Of a DNA stretch of 12,341 nt, positions 1 through 9,110 are shown in pieces. Each line of letters starts with the position of its first letter. Position 1 is the first letter of the stretch. A program made the translations under genes and the position numbers. The notes beneath the pieces were generated by a model that was not told the DNA's origin, made no database searches, and saw nothing but the letters and a program-made list of their open reading frames with translations. This stretch comes from Candidatus Peregrinibacteria bacterium CG_4_10_14_0_2_um_filter_43_11 (GTDB lineage Bacteria > Patescibacteriota > Gracilibacteria > UM-FILTER-43-11), in the NCBI GenBank assembly GCA_002792495.1, contig PFOK01000143.1:1-12341 (forward strand), read 5' to 3'.

Positions 1-1
1 G

Positions 2-2101
2 TTTGAGCAAACGGTTATGCTGAATACCAAAATCAAGGATCGCAATGGTATTTTGCTGTACGAAACATTGCATTCGGATCAGGGGAAGACCACCGCGATT
101 GCACTAGAAAATCTCCCCGCTGATTTAATCAACGCGACGCTCGCGATAGAAGATATTCATTTTTATAGCAACAGCGGAATCGACATGGGGGGAATTCTTC
201 GTGCGGTGTTTTTAAATTTAAAAAGCGGTGAGGTTATTTCTGGCGGGAGCACGATTACACAACAGCTCGTTCGGAACACGATTGGTGTGAATCATAAGCG
301 GACGTTTTTGCAGAAAATAAAAGAGAGTCTGTTGGCATTGCGGGTGACAAAAGTGTTCACTAAAAAAGAAATTCTGGAGATGTATCTGAATAAAATTTAT
401 TACGGAAATCTGAACTACGGAGTCGCCGCGGCGAGCATGGGTTATTTTGGTAAAAATGTGGCGAACCTCGATCTTTCGGAAAGCGCGTTTTTGGCCGGAT
501 TGCCTCAATCGCCTAATCGCTATAATCCTTTTCGTGATCGACCGGCGGCATTGGAGCGAAGGAATTATGTGCTCACGTTGATGCGAAAACAAAATCTGAT
601 TTCGGAACAGGATTACAAAGATGCGGAGGCGGAAGAGCTGGTATTTGAGAACCATTTAACCCGTGTGCGTGCGCCTCATTTTGTGAACATGATTTTGAGT
701 GAATTGGAAAATCGTTTTGGTGACGCGTATCTATCCGAAGGGTTGGATGTGACGACCACTTTGGATTATTACCTTTATGAAAAGATTCAGGCCATCGCCC
801 AGAAGCAGGTTGGTGCTATTTCCAATCATCATGTGACTAACGCGAGCGTGGTGGTGTTGGATCCAAAAACGGCCGAGGTGATGGCGCTTTTGGGATCGGT
901 CGATTATTTTGATAAATCGATTGAAGGCGAGGTGAATAACGCGATTAGTTTAAGACAGCCAGGGTCCGCCATTAAACCGATTACTTACGCCGTGGCATTC
1001 GAAAAAGGATGGAATGGTGCCACGTCTATAGAAGATGAGCCGGTTCGGTTTTTTACGGCTGAAGGTCTTCCTTACTTTCCACAGAATTATGACAACAAAT
1101 ATCACGGAACCGTCACGGTTCGCGAGGCACTGGCCAATAGTTACAATATCGCGGCGATCAAAACCATCGATTTTGCCGGTATAGAACCGGTACTCACAAA
1201 AGCGCGTGAAATGGGACTCACTACGTTGAATGAAACGGCGGATTATTACGGTTTGGCACTCACACTGGGGGATGGCGAAGTGCGATTGATCGATCTTACG
1301 GGCGTGTATATGGCTTTTGCGAACGGAGGCATACAAAAAGAGGTGCGTATGATTTTAGAGATCAAAGATTCGAAAGGGCGTGTTCTTCCTCAGAAAAACC
1401 AAGTTTCAAAACGCGTTCTTCCCGAATCCATCGCGTTCATGATCACGGCTATTTTGTCCGACAACACCGCGCGGATTCTTCAATTTGGATTGAATAGCGC
1501 GCTGGAGCTCAATCATCCTGCCGCCGTTAAAACGGGAACGACAAGAAATTTTCGCGATAATTGGACGATGGGTTACACTCCGGATTTTGTGGTAGGAGTG
1601 TGGGCAGGCAATAGCGATGGTTCGGAGATGGAGGGGATTTCCGGCGTGGAAGGGGCGGGACCGATTTGGCACGATGTGATGGAAGAATTACATCACAATA
1701 AACCGAAGGCGGAATTTCAAGTTCCTTTGACCGTAAAAAAACAACCTCTTTGCGTTAAAAAAGGGAAAGAAGGGGGTTGTCTTTCGGAAACAACCGAATG
1801 GGTTCCGGTGGATTTTGTTCCTTTAAAACCGGAGGAAAAAGCGCCGGCTTTTCGGATCGTGAAACCGTTTGATCTGGATGTGTTTCAATTTGATCCGAAC
1901 ATTCCGGCGGATGTTCAGCAAATCAAATTCCGGATTGAAAAAAGCGATTCCCCGGGAGAGGTGACATGGTTCATCAACGAACAGCCCGGAGGATCAGGAG
2001 ATGAAATGGAGTGGAATCTCACCCCGGGAAATTTCACCATTCAAGCCGTTTCCGGAACGAGTGTGACCGAGCCGATTCACATTGTGGTGGAAGAAAAATG
2101 A
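2..2101 (+). CDS. pbpC: Penicillin-binding protein 1C (bifunctional peptidoglycan glycosyltransferase/transpeptidase), 5' end outside window
   Basis: Class A PBP that polymerises lipid II (GT51) and cross-links peptides outside the cytoplasmic membrane. The frame is open from base 2; the first ATG is at 17, and residues are numbered from it. That ATG is probably internal, because the transmembrane anchor expected upstream is missing. GT51 motifs: E45-D46-xx-F49, then GGSTITQQLVRN, a KxxEILEMYLN block, and YFGK followed by LAGLPQSPNRYNP. Transpeptidase motifs: SxxK as S317-A-I-K320, SxN as S375-Y-N377, KTG as K505-T-G507. The last ~85 residues look like the PBP1C C-terminal beta domain (BiPBP_C: VTWFIN, W-N-L-T-P-G-N-F), which separates this from PBP1A/1B. 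Oddity: position 52, usually His in EDxxFxxHxG, is Asn. The downstream neighbour is an alpha-2-macroglobulin, the known partner of pbpC. Ends with TGA. Confidence 0.93.
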   Translation, partial: FEQTVMLNTKIKDRNGILLYETLHSDQGKTTAIALENLPADLINATLAIEDIHFYSNSGIDMGGILRAVFLNLKSGEVISGGSTITQQLVRNTIGVNHKRTFLQKIKESLLALRVTKVFTKKEILEMYLNKIYYGNLNYGVAAASMGYFGKNVANLDLSESAFLAGLPQSPNRYNPFRDRPAALERRNYVLTLMRKQNLISEQDYKDAEAEELVFENHLTRVRAPHFVNMILSELENRFGDAYLSEGLDVTTTLDYYLYEKIQAIAQKQVGAISNHHVTNASVVVLDPKTAEVMALLGSVDYFDKSIEGEVNNAISLRQPGSAIKPITYAVAFEKGWNGATSIEDEPVRFFTAEGLPYFPQNYDNKYHGTVTVREALANSYNIAAIKTIDFAGIEPVLTKAREMGLTTLNETADYYGLALTLGDGEVRLIDLTGVYMAFANGGIQKEVRMILEIKDSKGRVLPQKNQVSKRVLPESIAFMITAILSDNTARILQFGLNSALELNHPAAVKTGTTRNFRDNWTMGYTPDFVVGVWAGNSDGSEMEGISGVEGAGPIWHDVMEELHHNKPKAEFQVPLTVKKQPLCVKKGKEGGCLSETTEWVPVDFVPLKPEEKAPAFRIVKPFDLDVFQFDPNIPADVQQIKFRIEKSDSPGEVTWFINEQPGGSGDEMEWNLTPGNFTIQAVSGTSVTEPIHIVVEEK

Positions 2102-2120
2102 CCGTGATCAGTACGCAGTA

Positions 2121-2174
2121 GTTAATAGTTAATTGTTAATAGTTAATTGTTAATAGTTAATTGTTAATAGTTAG
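2121..2174. repeat. 14-bp tandem repeat, about 3.9 copies
   Basis: Unit GTTAATAGTTAATT at 2121-2134, 2135-2148 and 2149-2162, then a partial copy at 2163-2174 ending in TTAG. The three full copies are identical. It lies between pbpC and the macroglobulin gene, directly upstream of the latter's TATAAT box, so copy-number change would alter the -35 surroundings. Similar TTAA-rich tandem tracts are common between bacterial genes; no function is known to me. Confidence 0.95.
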
Positions 2175-2201
2175 TTTTCTGTAGCACAGAGCGTGTATAA
2201 T
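2172..2201 (+). promoter_or_regulatory. Probable promoter of the macroglobulin gene
   Basis: A perfect TATAAT at 2196-2201 lies 22 bases before the ATG at 2224. The -35 is poor: TAGTTT at 2172-2177 gives an 18-bp spacer and sits at the edge of the tandem repeat. The transcript would begin near 2208, leaving a leader of about 16 bases with no recognisable Shine-Dalgarno. Transcription from pbpC may also continue into the gene, since no terminator is visible in the 122-bp gap. Confidence 0.5.
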
Positions 2202-2223
2202 AAATTCAATTAACAACATCACT

Positions 2224-5200
2224 ATGAGCATGATTAAAGGAGCTTTCTTTCAATGCTGCAAAAAGAACGCCAAGCGTTTGACGCTGACGGGAGCAGGTCT
2301 CTTTTTTGCTATTCTGCTGGCAATTTTTTTACTCTTCCATCTCTCTGTGCCGGTTATAAAAAGCGGCAGTATGCTGAATGAAAAAAAAGAAATCGCATCC
2401 AACGCGACCATCCGGATTATATTTAATCAGTGGATGAGTCCCTCTTCGTTAAAACAGGGATTTCAAATAGAGCCGGAAGTGCCGGGGCATTTTAGAGCCA
2501 CACTCAGTTCCCTTACCTTCTTTCCGGGGGAGCGTTTAAAAACCGGAGAAACTTACACCATCACTCTTCCTAAAACCATTCGGAATATTTTGGGTAGGCC
2601 GATTAAAGAAGAACAAAGCTTCTTTTTTTCCGTCATTGATCCACCAAAAGTATTGTTGGCATTGCCCAAAGAAGACACGTCGGTGGATAGCAAGGTTACC
2701 GTGATGTTTGATCGGCCAATGACGGAATTGACCACTTATGATACGGCTGAGGCACGTGGCTTTCCTCTCATCATCGATCCGCCGGTGGAAGGACGATTTA
2801 AATGGTTGGGTAGTTCCGCGTTGCAGTTTATTCCCAAAACGCGACTCCATTATTCCACGCTTTATTCCGCTGTCATTCCGGCGGGTACCAAGTCACTCGA
2901 TAATGGATTGCTCGAGCAGAAATACACATTCACTTTTCAGACCGAACGGGTACAAAGGATCAGTTCGTTATTATCCGAGATAAAGGCGAATGACCCTTTC
3001 ACTATTCAATTCAATCAGGAGATGAATCTCGATAGTGTAAAATCACACATCACCGCGGAACGTTTGGATGGGCTTGGCGGTCGTGTTTCTATCCCTCTTA
3101 AAGCGGAGTACCAACAAAACGAAAAGAAGGAAGTGGACAAAAAAATCATCCACCTTTTTCCGCAGAAAAATGATTGGGGATACGACAATACCTATAGTCT
3201 TTTGATCACCAAAGGAATACAGGGGATGGAAGGCAATTTGTTTACCGATGAAGAGGTGGAGCATCCTTTTGGAACTCACGCGTTTTTAGATTCCTATTCT
3301 CCTCAAGGGGAAGAGATCGGCCCTTTTTCTCCCGTTACCTTGCGATTCAATCAGGAGGTAGACTTGGCTTCGGCCAGAACCCATTTAAAAACGATTCCGG
3401 CAATGGATTTTCGGGTGAATTACGGACAAAAATGCGATCCCGATTGGGAGCCGGAATCGTCTCCGGATGAGGAATGTGATCGAATCGATGATCTTTCCGT
3501 GCTTGTTTTTACGCCGAAAGAACAAATAAATAACTTGGAAACGATTCAAGTTACCGTCGGAAAAGAAACGCGCGCCAAAAACGGTCTGACGTATCTTAAA
3601 AATGATATTGAATGGAGCTTTCGTATCGCGCCGAAATTTGAAGTGTTTCGCATTTCCGCTCCCGACAACAAAGAAGTACTTAATTACAAGCAATTCTGTC
3701 TTTTTTCCAACAATCCCATGTCAACCGAAGATGTGAAGGATTATTTCTCTTTTTCACCGGTGCTGAATGAAAGGATTTCTGTTCACAATCAGGATCTGAG
3801 AGAGAGATCGGAGTGGGATAAAACCTGTGAGCCCGAGAATCAGGAAGAGCATTATGGCATTCATGTTTACGCCTATTTAAATCCGAATACCGCTTATGCC
3901 ATCACGGTCAAAAAAACCGCTAAAGACACGTTTGGGCAGGCATTGGGCAAAGACATCACGTTTGATTATCACACGGAGAGATTGAATAAAAGCGATACCG
4001 ATTTGCGATTGATGCAAAATAGTTATTACGCGATTTCCACCCCCGATCAACACGCCGCCACGGTTTTTAAAACGTACAATCTGGATCATGTGGATTTAAA
4101 AATCTGTCATTTATCCGCACAACAATGGATCGATGTCGACACCGAGTACAACCGAATATCGGACAAAACTAAGCAGAATCGTTATGGCTGGATGGCTTTT
4201 CAGCCCTCGCCTGAAACATGTGAAGAATACAAGACCGTCACAAAACCGTTAAAAAAAGTTTTCTGGAAAAGCCAGTACCTTGAAGTTGAAATAGAGGAGG
4301 CTCTTGGGCATAAGCCGGAGCTCGGAGCTTATTACATCGGTGCCTCTTCCCCTTATTCCGATTACCTCTCTTTTCAGGTTGTCACATTGACCGATTTGCA
4401 TGTGGCCATGAAACAATCGAAAGACGCGGGGCTTTTTTGGGTCACCAGTCTTTCCGCGGGTCAACCACTCAAAGGCGCTACGATTCATTTGTATAATAAA
4501 AAAGCGGAAAAAGTACCCGGTTTAGGCAAAACCGATGAAGAAGGTCTTTATAAAACCAATCTCGAAAGTACCGATTTTAGTTATGTTGTGGTGACGAAGG
4601 GGCAGGATGAAATCGTCATGAACCGGAATTGGTCGGATGGCATTTCTTCCTGGAATTACAATCTCAATTATTCCCCCGTTCAGCAGTACACAAAGGGGTA
4701 TGTTTATACCGATCGTCCCTTGTATCGCCCTACGCATCAGGTCTTTTTTAAGGGCATGATACGCACGGATTACGACGCAAAACTCGCTTTGCCAAAAGAC
4801 ATGGTCGTGAATGTTTCCATTTCCGATAGTTTGGGAAACACGATTTATAAAAACGATCAGACCATCAGTGATTACGGTACTTTTGGGGGCACGGTAACGC
4901 TTGACGCGGCGGCGCCCTTGGGGCAATACGTTGTGCAGGTCTGTCCGCGAAATAAAACGGTTCAGGAGTCGGATGGCAAAGGGTATTGTGAAGGGTATTT
5001 TTCGAATGCCTTTTTTGTGGAGGAATACCGAAAACCCGAATACAAACTGGATGCCACCTTTGAAAAAGAAAGTTATATCAATGGGGAAACCCTCAAGGCC
5101 GAGCTTAACGCCAATTACTTCTTCGGCGCGCCGGTGTCGGAAGGAAAAGTGAATTGGAGTCTGATCGCGCAGAATTATTATTTTGATGAATACAAAGGGG

Positions 5201-8200
5201 AGTGGTTTAATTTTACAAATGATGATCGTTTTCGTTGTTTTTTTGACTGTTCCTATGATGATGAGTACATCACTTCCGGAGAAGGAACTTTGGACGCGAA
5301 TGGGAAAATGGACATTCGCCAAGCCATTGATCTTGGCGAAGCGACCTCCGGGAAAATCTATACTCTCCGCGCGACCGTGCAGGATCAAAACAATCAAACC
5401 GTAGCGGGAAGCCAATCGGTTTTGGTTCATCGCGGTGCGTTTTACGTGGGGATAAAAAACGAAAAATACATTGTAAAGGCGGGTGAAAAAATGCCGATCA
5501 AAATCGTTACGGTTGACCCTAAGGGCAATCCACTGAATGGAAAAAAAGTTAAAGTAGAGCTCATGAAACAGGATTGGAAAACCGTGAAAAAGAAAAATGT
5601 GGATGGCGGATTTTATTGGGATAATGAGCTTGAGGAAACACGGGTTGATCAAACTTTTTTAACTACCGGTGAAGAGGGGAAAGAATCTTATGAATTCGAA
5701 ATTAAAGAAGGCGGAGAATATGTGACCAGAGCTTCGGCAGAAGACGATTCAAAAAACGTTATGAGTGCGGCGATTGGTTTTTATGTCACCACCAATGAGC
5801 CGGTTTATTGGAGACAAGACAACAACAATCGGATGGAATTAAAAATGGATAAAGTAACCTATGATGTCGGTGATACCGCTAAAATTCTTATCAAATCCCC
5901 TTACACCAACGTAAAAGCATTGTTGACCTTGGAAGGTGGAGAGATTATGGAATCGCGGATCATCGATATTGTTTACAACGCGGATGTGATTGAAATTCCT
6001 ATTACCGAAAGCGGCTCTCCTAATTTTTATGTTTCCGTTTTGATGGTAAAGGGGGGTGACAAAAAAGATTCACCCGATTTTAAACTGGGGTATACCAATG
6101 TGATTGTGAACACGGATGTGAAGGAACTCGGTATCGCCATTAAAACCGATAAACCCAAATATCATCCCCGTGAACGTGTGGAAATGGAAATCACCACCAC
6201 AGATAAAAAAGGAAATCCGGTGTCGGCGGATGTGTCAGTCGCGGTGGTGGATGCGAGTCTTTTGGCACTTAAGGGGAATCCAAAACGCGATTTGGTGAAT
6301 CTTTTTTACAATCGTCGCGCGCTTGGTGTATATACCGCGGATAGCCTTACTCATCTTTTGGAGCGTGTGGACATAACTACCGATGAAGGCGCGAAAGGCG
6401 GTGGGGGCGGAGGAGAGGAGGATTCCGTAAAACCGCGCGGTGAGTTTGAGGACACCGCTTTTTTTAGAACCACTTTGCAAACCGGTGATGACGGAAAAAT
6501 AACCACTTCTTTTGCGCTTCCTGATAATCTCACCACCTGGAATATGGAAGTGATCGGTTCGACTAAAAATCATCTGTTCGGGAGTGTTAATCAAACGATC
6601 ATCGCTCAAAAAGAAGTGATTTTGAGGCCTATTCTCCCCCGTTTCGCTTTATTTAAAGACACCTTGAATTTAGGGGCGTTGGTTCATAACTTTACCGACA
6701 AATCTTCTATTTTTACCGTTGATCTCACGGCAGAAAATTTGGATATTGTCGGCGGAGCCACTCAAAAAATAACCATTCCTCCTCAGGGGGTAAAAAAAGT
6801 GATGTGGGAAACCCGTGTGCCTAAGGTTAAGATCGGAACCCGCGCGGTGGTTACCATGAGCGCAAAAAGCGATAGAGGCGAAGACTCCGTTGTCCAAACC
6901 TTTCCCATCGAATCGTATTCCACTCCGGAGACGGTTGCCTTGAGCGCGTTTACCGATGATGTTTCTTTCACCGAAAATGTGTTGCTTCCCAAAACGATTG
7001 ATCCGGAGTTGGGTGAACTTAAAATCACTACGGGGGCAACGGTGGCTACCTACATAGCGGATTCGTTGAATTACCTTCTTTCCTATCCCTACGGATGCAG
7101 TGAGCAAACGATCAGCCGTTTAATTCCGAATGTGGTTCTAAAAAGTGCGATCGCTCTCCCTAACCTCAGTGATAAAATCAAATTGGATCCCATTTTGGAT
7201 GAAAAAGGGAAGGAGATCAGCTTTGATACCCTGGTGGGACAAAGCCTTCAGCGCATGTATAGCTTTCAGCGCGATGACGGTGGATGGGGGTATTTTGCCG
7301 GTGCCGATAAAAGTTACCCTTATCTGACCGCTTACATTGTGTTTGGATTGGAAAAGGTACAAAAAGCGGGCTATGCGGTGGATCAAAAAACGATCGACAA
7401 TGCCACGCGTTTTTTACAGGATCACATGCGTAATAACGAAGATCTGATCGATCCTTATGCCAAAAAATTGAGGGAAAAAACACGCGATTGGGCGAATGAT
7501 CGCGCGTACATGCTCTTTGTTATGTCCGAGATAGGCAAGGGGGATCTTGGCCTTTCCAATAGTTTGTATAACGATAAAAAGCTACTGTCCAACGATGGTA
7601 AAATCGCGCTGGCGATGACCCTTCACACATTGTATGGTCATGCCAACGCAAAGGTAAAGGAGCTCGTTGAGGAGCTTGAAAATGAAGTGAGAATCGATAC
7701 GCGTGGCGCGTATATTCGAAGTGAGCGGGATTTTTCTTATCGCATGATGACTTCCACAAAAATGACAGCGCTCACCATTCAGTTGTTAAATAGGGTGGAT
7801 CCGGAAAATCCCTTGTTGCCGCGATTGGTAAAGTGGCTTATTGCCACTCGAAAAGACGGGCGATGGGAAACCACTCAGGAAAATGTTGCCGCGCTCATCG
7901 CACTCACTGAATTTTTGGAGACCAATGGAGAAACAACGGCTTCTTATAAAGCAACGATAACATTGAACGGGGAAAAAATTCATGAACATGAGGTGGGGCC
8001 GGACACTATTTTGGATCAACAGGAAATCGTTCGTGCCATTGCCGATTTAAAGCCGGAAGACGGGGGCAATAAAGTGGTTTTTCAGAAAGAAGGAAATGGA
8101 CGGCTGTATTACGATATGATTTTGCGTTACTTTTTACCGGCAGAAGAAATCCTGCCACGCAGTGAAGGGTTTGAAATTCATCGTGACTACTACCGTCTTG

Positions 8201-8625
8201 ACGACAAAAAGATGGAATATCCCGTCGTAATAGCCAAAGCGGGCGAAACGCTTCATGGTCATTTGACCATTATGGTTCCCGAGGATCGCAATCTTGTCGC
8301 GGTAGAGAACTTTTTGCCCGCCGGTTTTGAATTGGTGAACTTTAAATTCAAAACAGCAGATCGGCGTTTGCTGATTCCCGATCCCGACGAAGAAAAAGAG
8401 GACAGGTATTATTGGGGTTATCAGCCTTGGACTCATGAAGAAATGCGTGATGATCGTTTGTTTTTGTTTGCCGATCACCTTCCCATCGGTCTTTATGAAT
8501 ATGATTATTACGTGAATGTGACGAGCGAAGGAGGCTTCCATCATCCTCCCGCGATAATATCAGAAATGTACTTCCCGGAAAATTTCGGACGAACAAAAGG
8601 GGAGCTAATTCAAGTGAAGGAATGA
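2224..8625 (+). CDS. Bacterial alpha-2-macroglobulin family protein, thioester-containing, membrane anchored
   Basis: Predicted protease trap on the cell surface: a protease cleaves an exposed bait segment, the protein rearranges, and a Cys-Gln thioester binds the attacker covalently. Layout: basic N-terminus, transmembrane helix at ~19-43, about five Ig-like (Big_5-type) domains at ~55-592, macroglobulin domains including the A2M_N signature Y828-T-D-R-P-L-Y-R-P, an A2M_N_2-type segment ending in SVAVVDASLLAL near 1340, a flexible stretch with six glycines at 1392-1397, the A2M domain from ~1405, the thioester domain with GCSEQ (Cys1625 to Gln1628) and DDGGWGYF, and a C-terminal domain with HEEMRDDR from 2071 and EMYFPENFG. 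At 2133 residues it exceeds E. coli YfhM (about 1650), mainly through the N-terminal domains. No lipobox: Cys11-Cys12 precede the helix. ATG at 2224 was chosen; ATG at 2230 is possible, and neither has a Shine-Dalgarno. Ends with TGA. The pair with pbpC is a known association. Confidence 0.95.
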   Translation: MSMIKGAFFQCCKKNAKRLTLTGAGLFFAILLAIFLLFHLSVPVIKSGSMLNEKKEIASNATIRIIFNQWMSPSSLKQGFQIEPEVPGHFRATLSSLTFFPGERLKTGETYTITLPKTIRNILGRPIKEEQSFFFSVIDPPKVLLALPKEDTSVDSKVTVMFDRPMTELTTYDTAEARGFPLIIDPPVEGRFKWLGSSALQFIPKTRLHYSTLYSAVIPAGTKSLDNGLLEQKYTFTFQTERVQRISSLLSEIKANDPFTIQFNQEMNLDSVKSHITAERLDGLGGRVSIPLKAEYQQNEKKEVDKKIIHLFPQKNDWGYDNTYSLLITKGIQGMEGNLFTDEEVEHPFGTHAFLDSYSPQGEEIGPFSPVTLRFNQEVDLASARTHLKTIPAMDFRVNYGQKCDPDWEPESSPDEECDRIDDLSVLVFTPKEQINNLETIQVTVGKETRAKNGLTYLKNDIEWSFRIAPKFEVFRISAPDNKEVLNYKQFCLFSNNPMSTEDVKDYFSFSPVLNERISVHNQDLRERSEWDKTCEPENQEEHYGIHVYAYLNPNTAYAITVKKTAKDTFGQALGKDITFDYHTERLNKSDTDLRLMQNSYYAISTPDQHAATVFKTYNLDHVDLKICHLSAQQWIDVDTEYNRISDKTKQNRYGWMAFQPSPETCEEYKTVTKPLKKVFWKSQYLEVEIEEALGHKPELGAYYIGASSPYSDYLSFQVVTLTDLHVAMKQSKDAGLFWVTSLSAGQPLKGATIHLYNKKAEKVPGLGKTDEEGLYKTNLESTDFSYVVVTKGQDEIVMNRNWSDGISSWNYNLNYSPVQQYTKGYVYTDRPLYRPTHQVFFKGMIRTDYDAKLALPKDMVVNVSISDSLGNTIYKNDQTISDYGTFGGTVTLDAAAPLGQYVVQVCPRNKTVQESDGKGYCEGYFSNAFFVEEYRKPEYKLDATFEKESYINGETLKAELNANYFFGAPVSEGKVNWSLIAQNYYFDEYKGEWFNFTNDDRFRCFFDCSYDDEYITSGEGTLDANGKMDIRQAIDLGEATSGKIYTLRATVQDQNNQTVAGSQSVLVHRGAFYVGIKNEKYIVKAGEKMPIKIVTVDPKGNPLNGKKVKVELMKQDWKTVKKKNVDGGFYWDNELEETRVDQTFLTTGEEGKESYEFEIKEGGEYVTRASAEDDSKNVMSAAIGFYVTTNEPVYWRQDNNNRMELKMDKVTYDVGDTAKILIKSPYTNVKALLTLEGGEIMESRIIDIVYNADVIEIPITESGSPNFYVSVLMVKGGDKKDSPDFKLGYTNVIVNTDVKELGIAIKTDKPKYHPRERVEMEITTTDKKGNPVSADVSVAVVDASLLALKGNPKRDLVNLFYNRRALGVYTADSLTHLLERVDITTDEGAKGGGGGGEEDSVKPRGEFEDTAFFRTTLQTGDDGKITTSFALPDNLTTWNMEVIGSTKNHLFGSVNQTIIAQKEVILRPILPRFALFKDTLNLGALVHNFTDKSSIFTVDLTAENLDIVGGATQKITIPPQGVKKVMWETRVPKVKIGTRAVVTMSAKSDRGEDSVVQTFPIESYSTPETVALSAFTDDVSFTENVLLPKTIDPELGELKITTGATVATYIADSLNYLLSYPYGCSEQTISRLIPNVVLKSAIALPNLSDKIKLDPILDEKGKEISFDTLVGQSLQRMYSFQRDDGGWGYFAGADKSYPYLTAYIVFGLEKVQKAGYAVDQKTIDNATRFLQDHMRNNEDLIDPYAKKLREKTRDWANDRAYMLFVMSEIGKGDLGLSNSLYNDKKLLSNDGKIALAMTLHTLYGHANAKVKELVEELENEVRIDTRGAYIRSERDFSYRMMTSTKMTALTIQLLNRVDPENPLLPRLVKWLIATRKDGRWETTQENVAALIALTEFLETNGETTASYKATITLNGEKIHEHEVGPDTILDQQEIVRAIADLKPEDGGNKVVFQKEGNGRLYYDMILRYFLPAEEILPRSEGFEIHRDYYRLDDKKMEYPVVIAKAGETLHGHLTIMVPEDRNLVAVENFLPAGFELVNFKFKTADRRLLIPDPDEEKEDRYYWGYQPWTHEEMRDDRLFLFADHLPIGLYEYDYYVNVTSEGGFHHPPAIISEMYFPENFGRTKGELIQVKE

Positions 8626-8746
8626 GACAAGAAGTTAACTTGCTACACATGGGAATATCATTAAATGTATTTTTATAGTACCGCAGGCGCTAGCAAAATA
8701 GCTTCAACCCATTTGGATGCACGAAGAAGATATAATGCAATGGGGG

Positions 8747-8845
8747 TTTGGGGGCAAACGGGCGTTCTATAAAAAAATGAAGGGCACAGCGTTTAGTTAT
8801 GCCTCATGCCCGTCCGAACGGTTCATCCGGGCGGAAGCCCCCAAA
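8747..8845 (+). other. GC-rich segment able to fold, possible structured RNA
   Basis: TTTGGGGGC at 8747-8755 is the exact reverse complement of GCCCCCAAA at 8837-8845, a 9-bp closing stem around about 80 bases. Inside are smaller pairings such as GGGCA/TGCCC, GCCCG/CGGGC and GAAC-g-GTTC. A competing hairpin GTTTG-gggg-CAAAC (8746-8759) uses the same left arm. A TATAAT at 8731-8736 precedes it but lacks a good -35. The segment is more GC-rich than its flanks. I could not match it to SRP RNA, tmRNA, RNase P RNA or a riboswitch class. The strand is only suggested by the TATAAT. Confidence 0.3.
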
Positions 8846-8875
8846 TAAGATGCGAACAAATCGCTCTGAGGTGAA

Positions 8876-8893
8876 AGGTTTTTAAAAAAACCT
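8876..8893. repeat. AT-rich near-palindrome
   Basis: AGGTTTTT and AAAAACCT form 8-bp arms around two A bases. No run of U follows on either strand, so it is not a convincing terminator. It directly precedes CCTGAAACAG, which recurs inverted at 9126-9135 inside the REP-like element. Confidence 0.6.
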
Positions 8894-9110
8894 GAAACAG
8901 AAGACTCCGGCATGAAAAAAATACGAAAATGGAATGAAGGATTTTTAATAGCCGGAGAGGTTTGCCCTACTGGAGTTTTGCGCAACTTTTGCGGTCAAAA
9001 GCGGCGAAGAAAAGATTTCCCAAAATAGAGCCTGTGAACATTTATAGCTAAACCATAATAAAATGACACAATATCATCACTGCCTATTTTGAAGGAAATA
9101 GTGGGCAAAG

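Noticed and set aside
2121..2174. Tandem repeats as a CRISPR array
   Set aside because: The units are 14 bp and contiguous, with no spacers and no cas genes in the window.
4522..5652. 376-codon open frame on the minus strand inside the macroglobulin gene
   Set aside because: It is antisense to conserved macroglobulin domains including the YTDRPLYRP motif, its translation looks like no known family, and it lacks supporting signals. It is a by-product of the coding strand's codon pattern.
2..8625. Alternative genetic code with UGA read as glycine
   Set aside because: Long genes contain no in-frame TGA among thousands of codons, use GGN for glycine, and two genes end at TGA just where homologues would end.
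8797..8985. 62-codon minus-strand ORF downstream of the macroglobulin gene
   Set aside because: It runs through foldable and REP-like sequence, has no ribosome site or promoter that I can see, and its composition is not protein-like.
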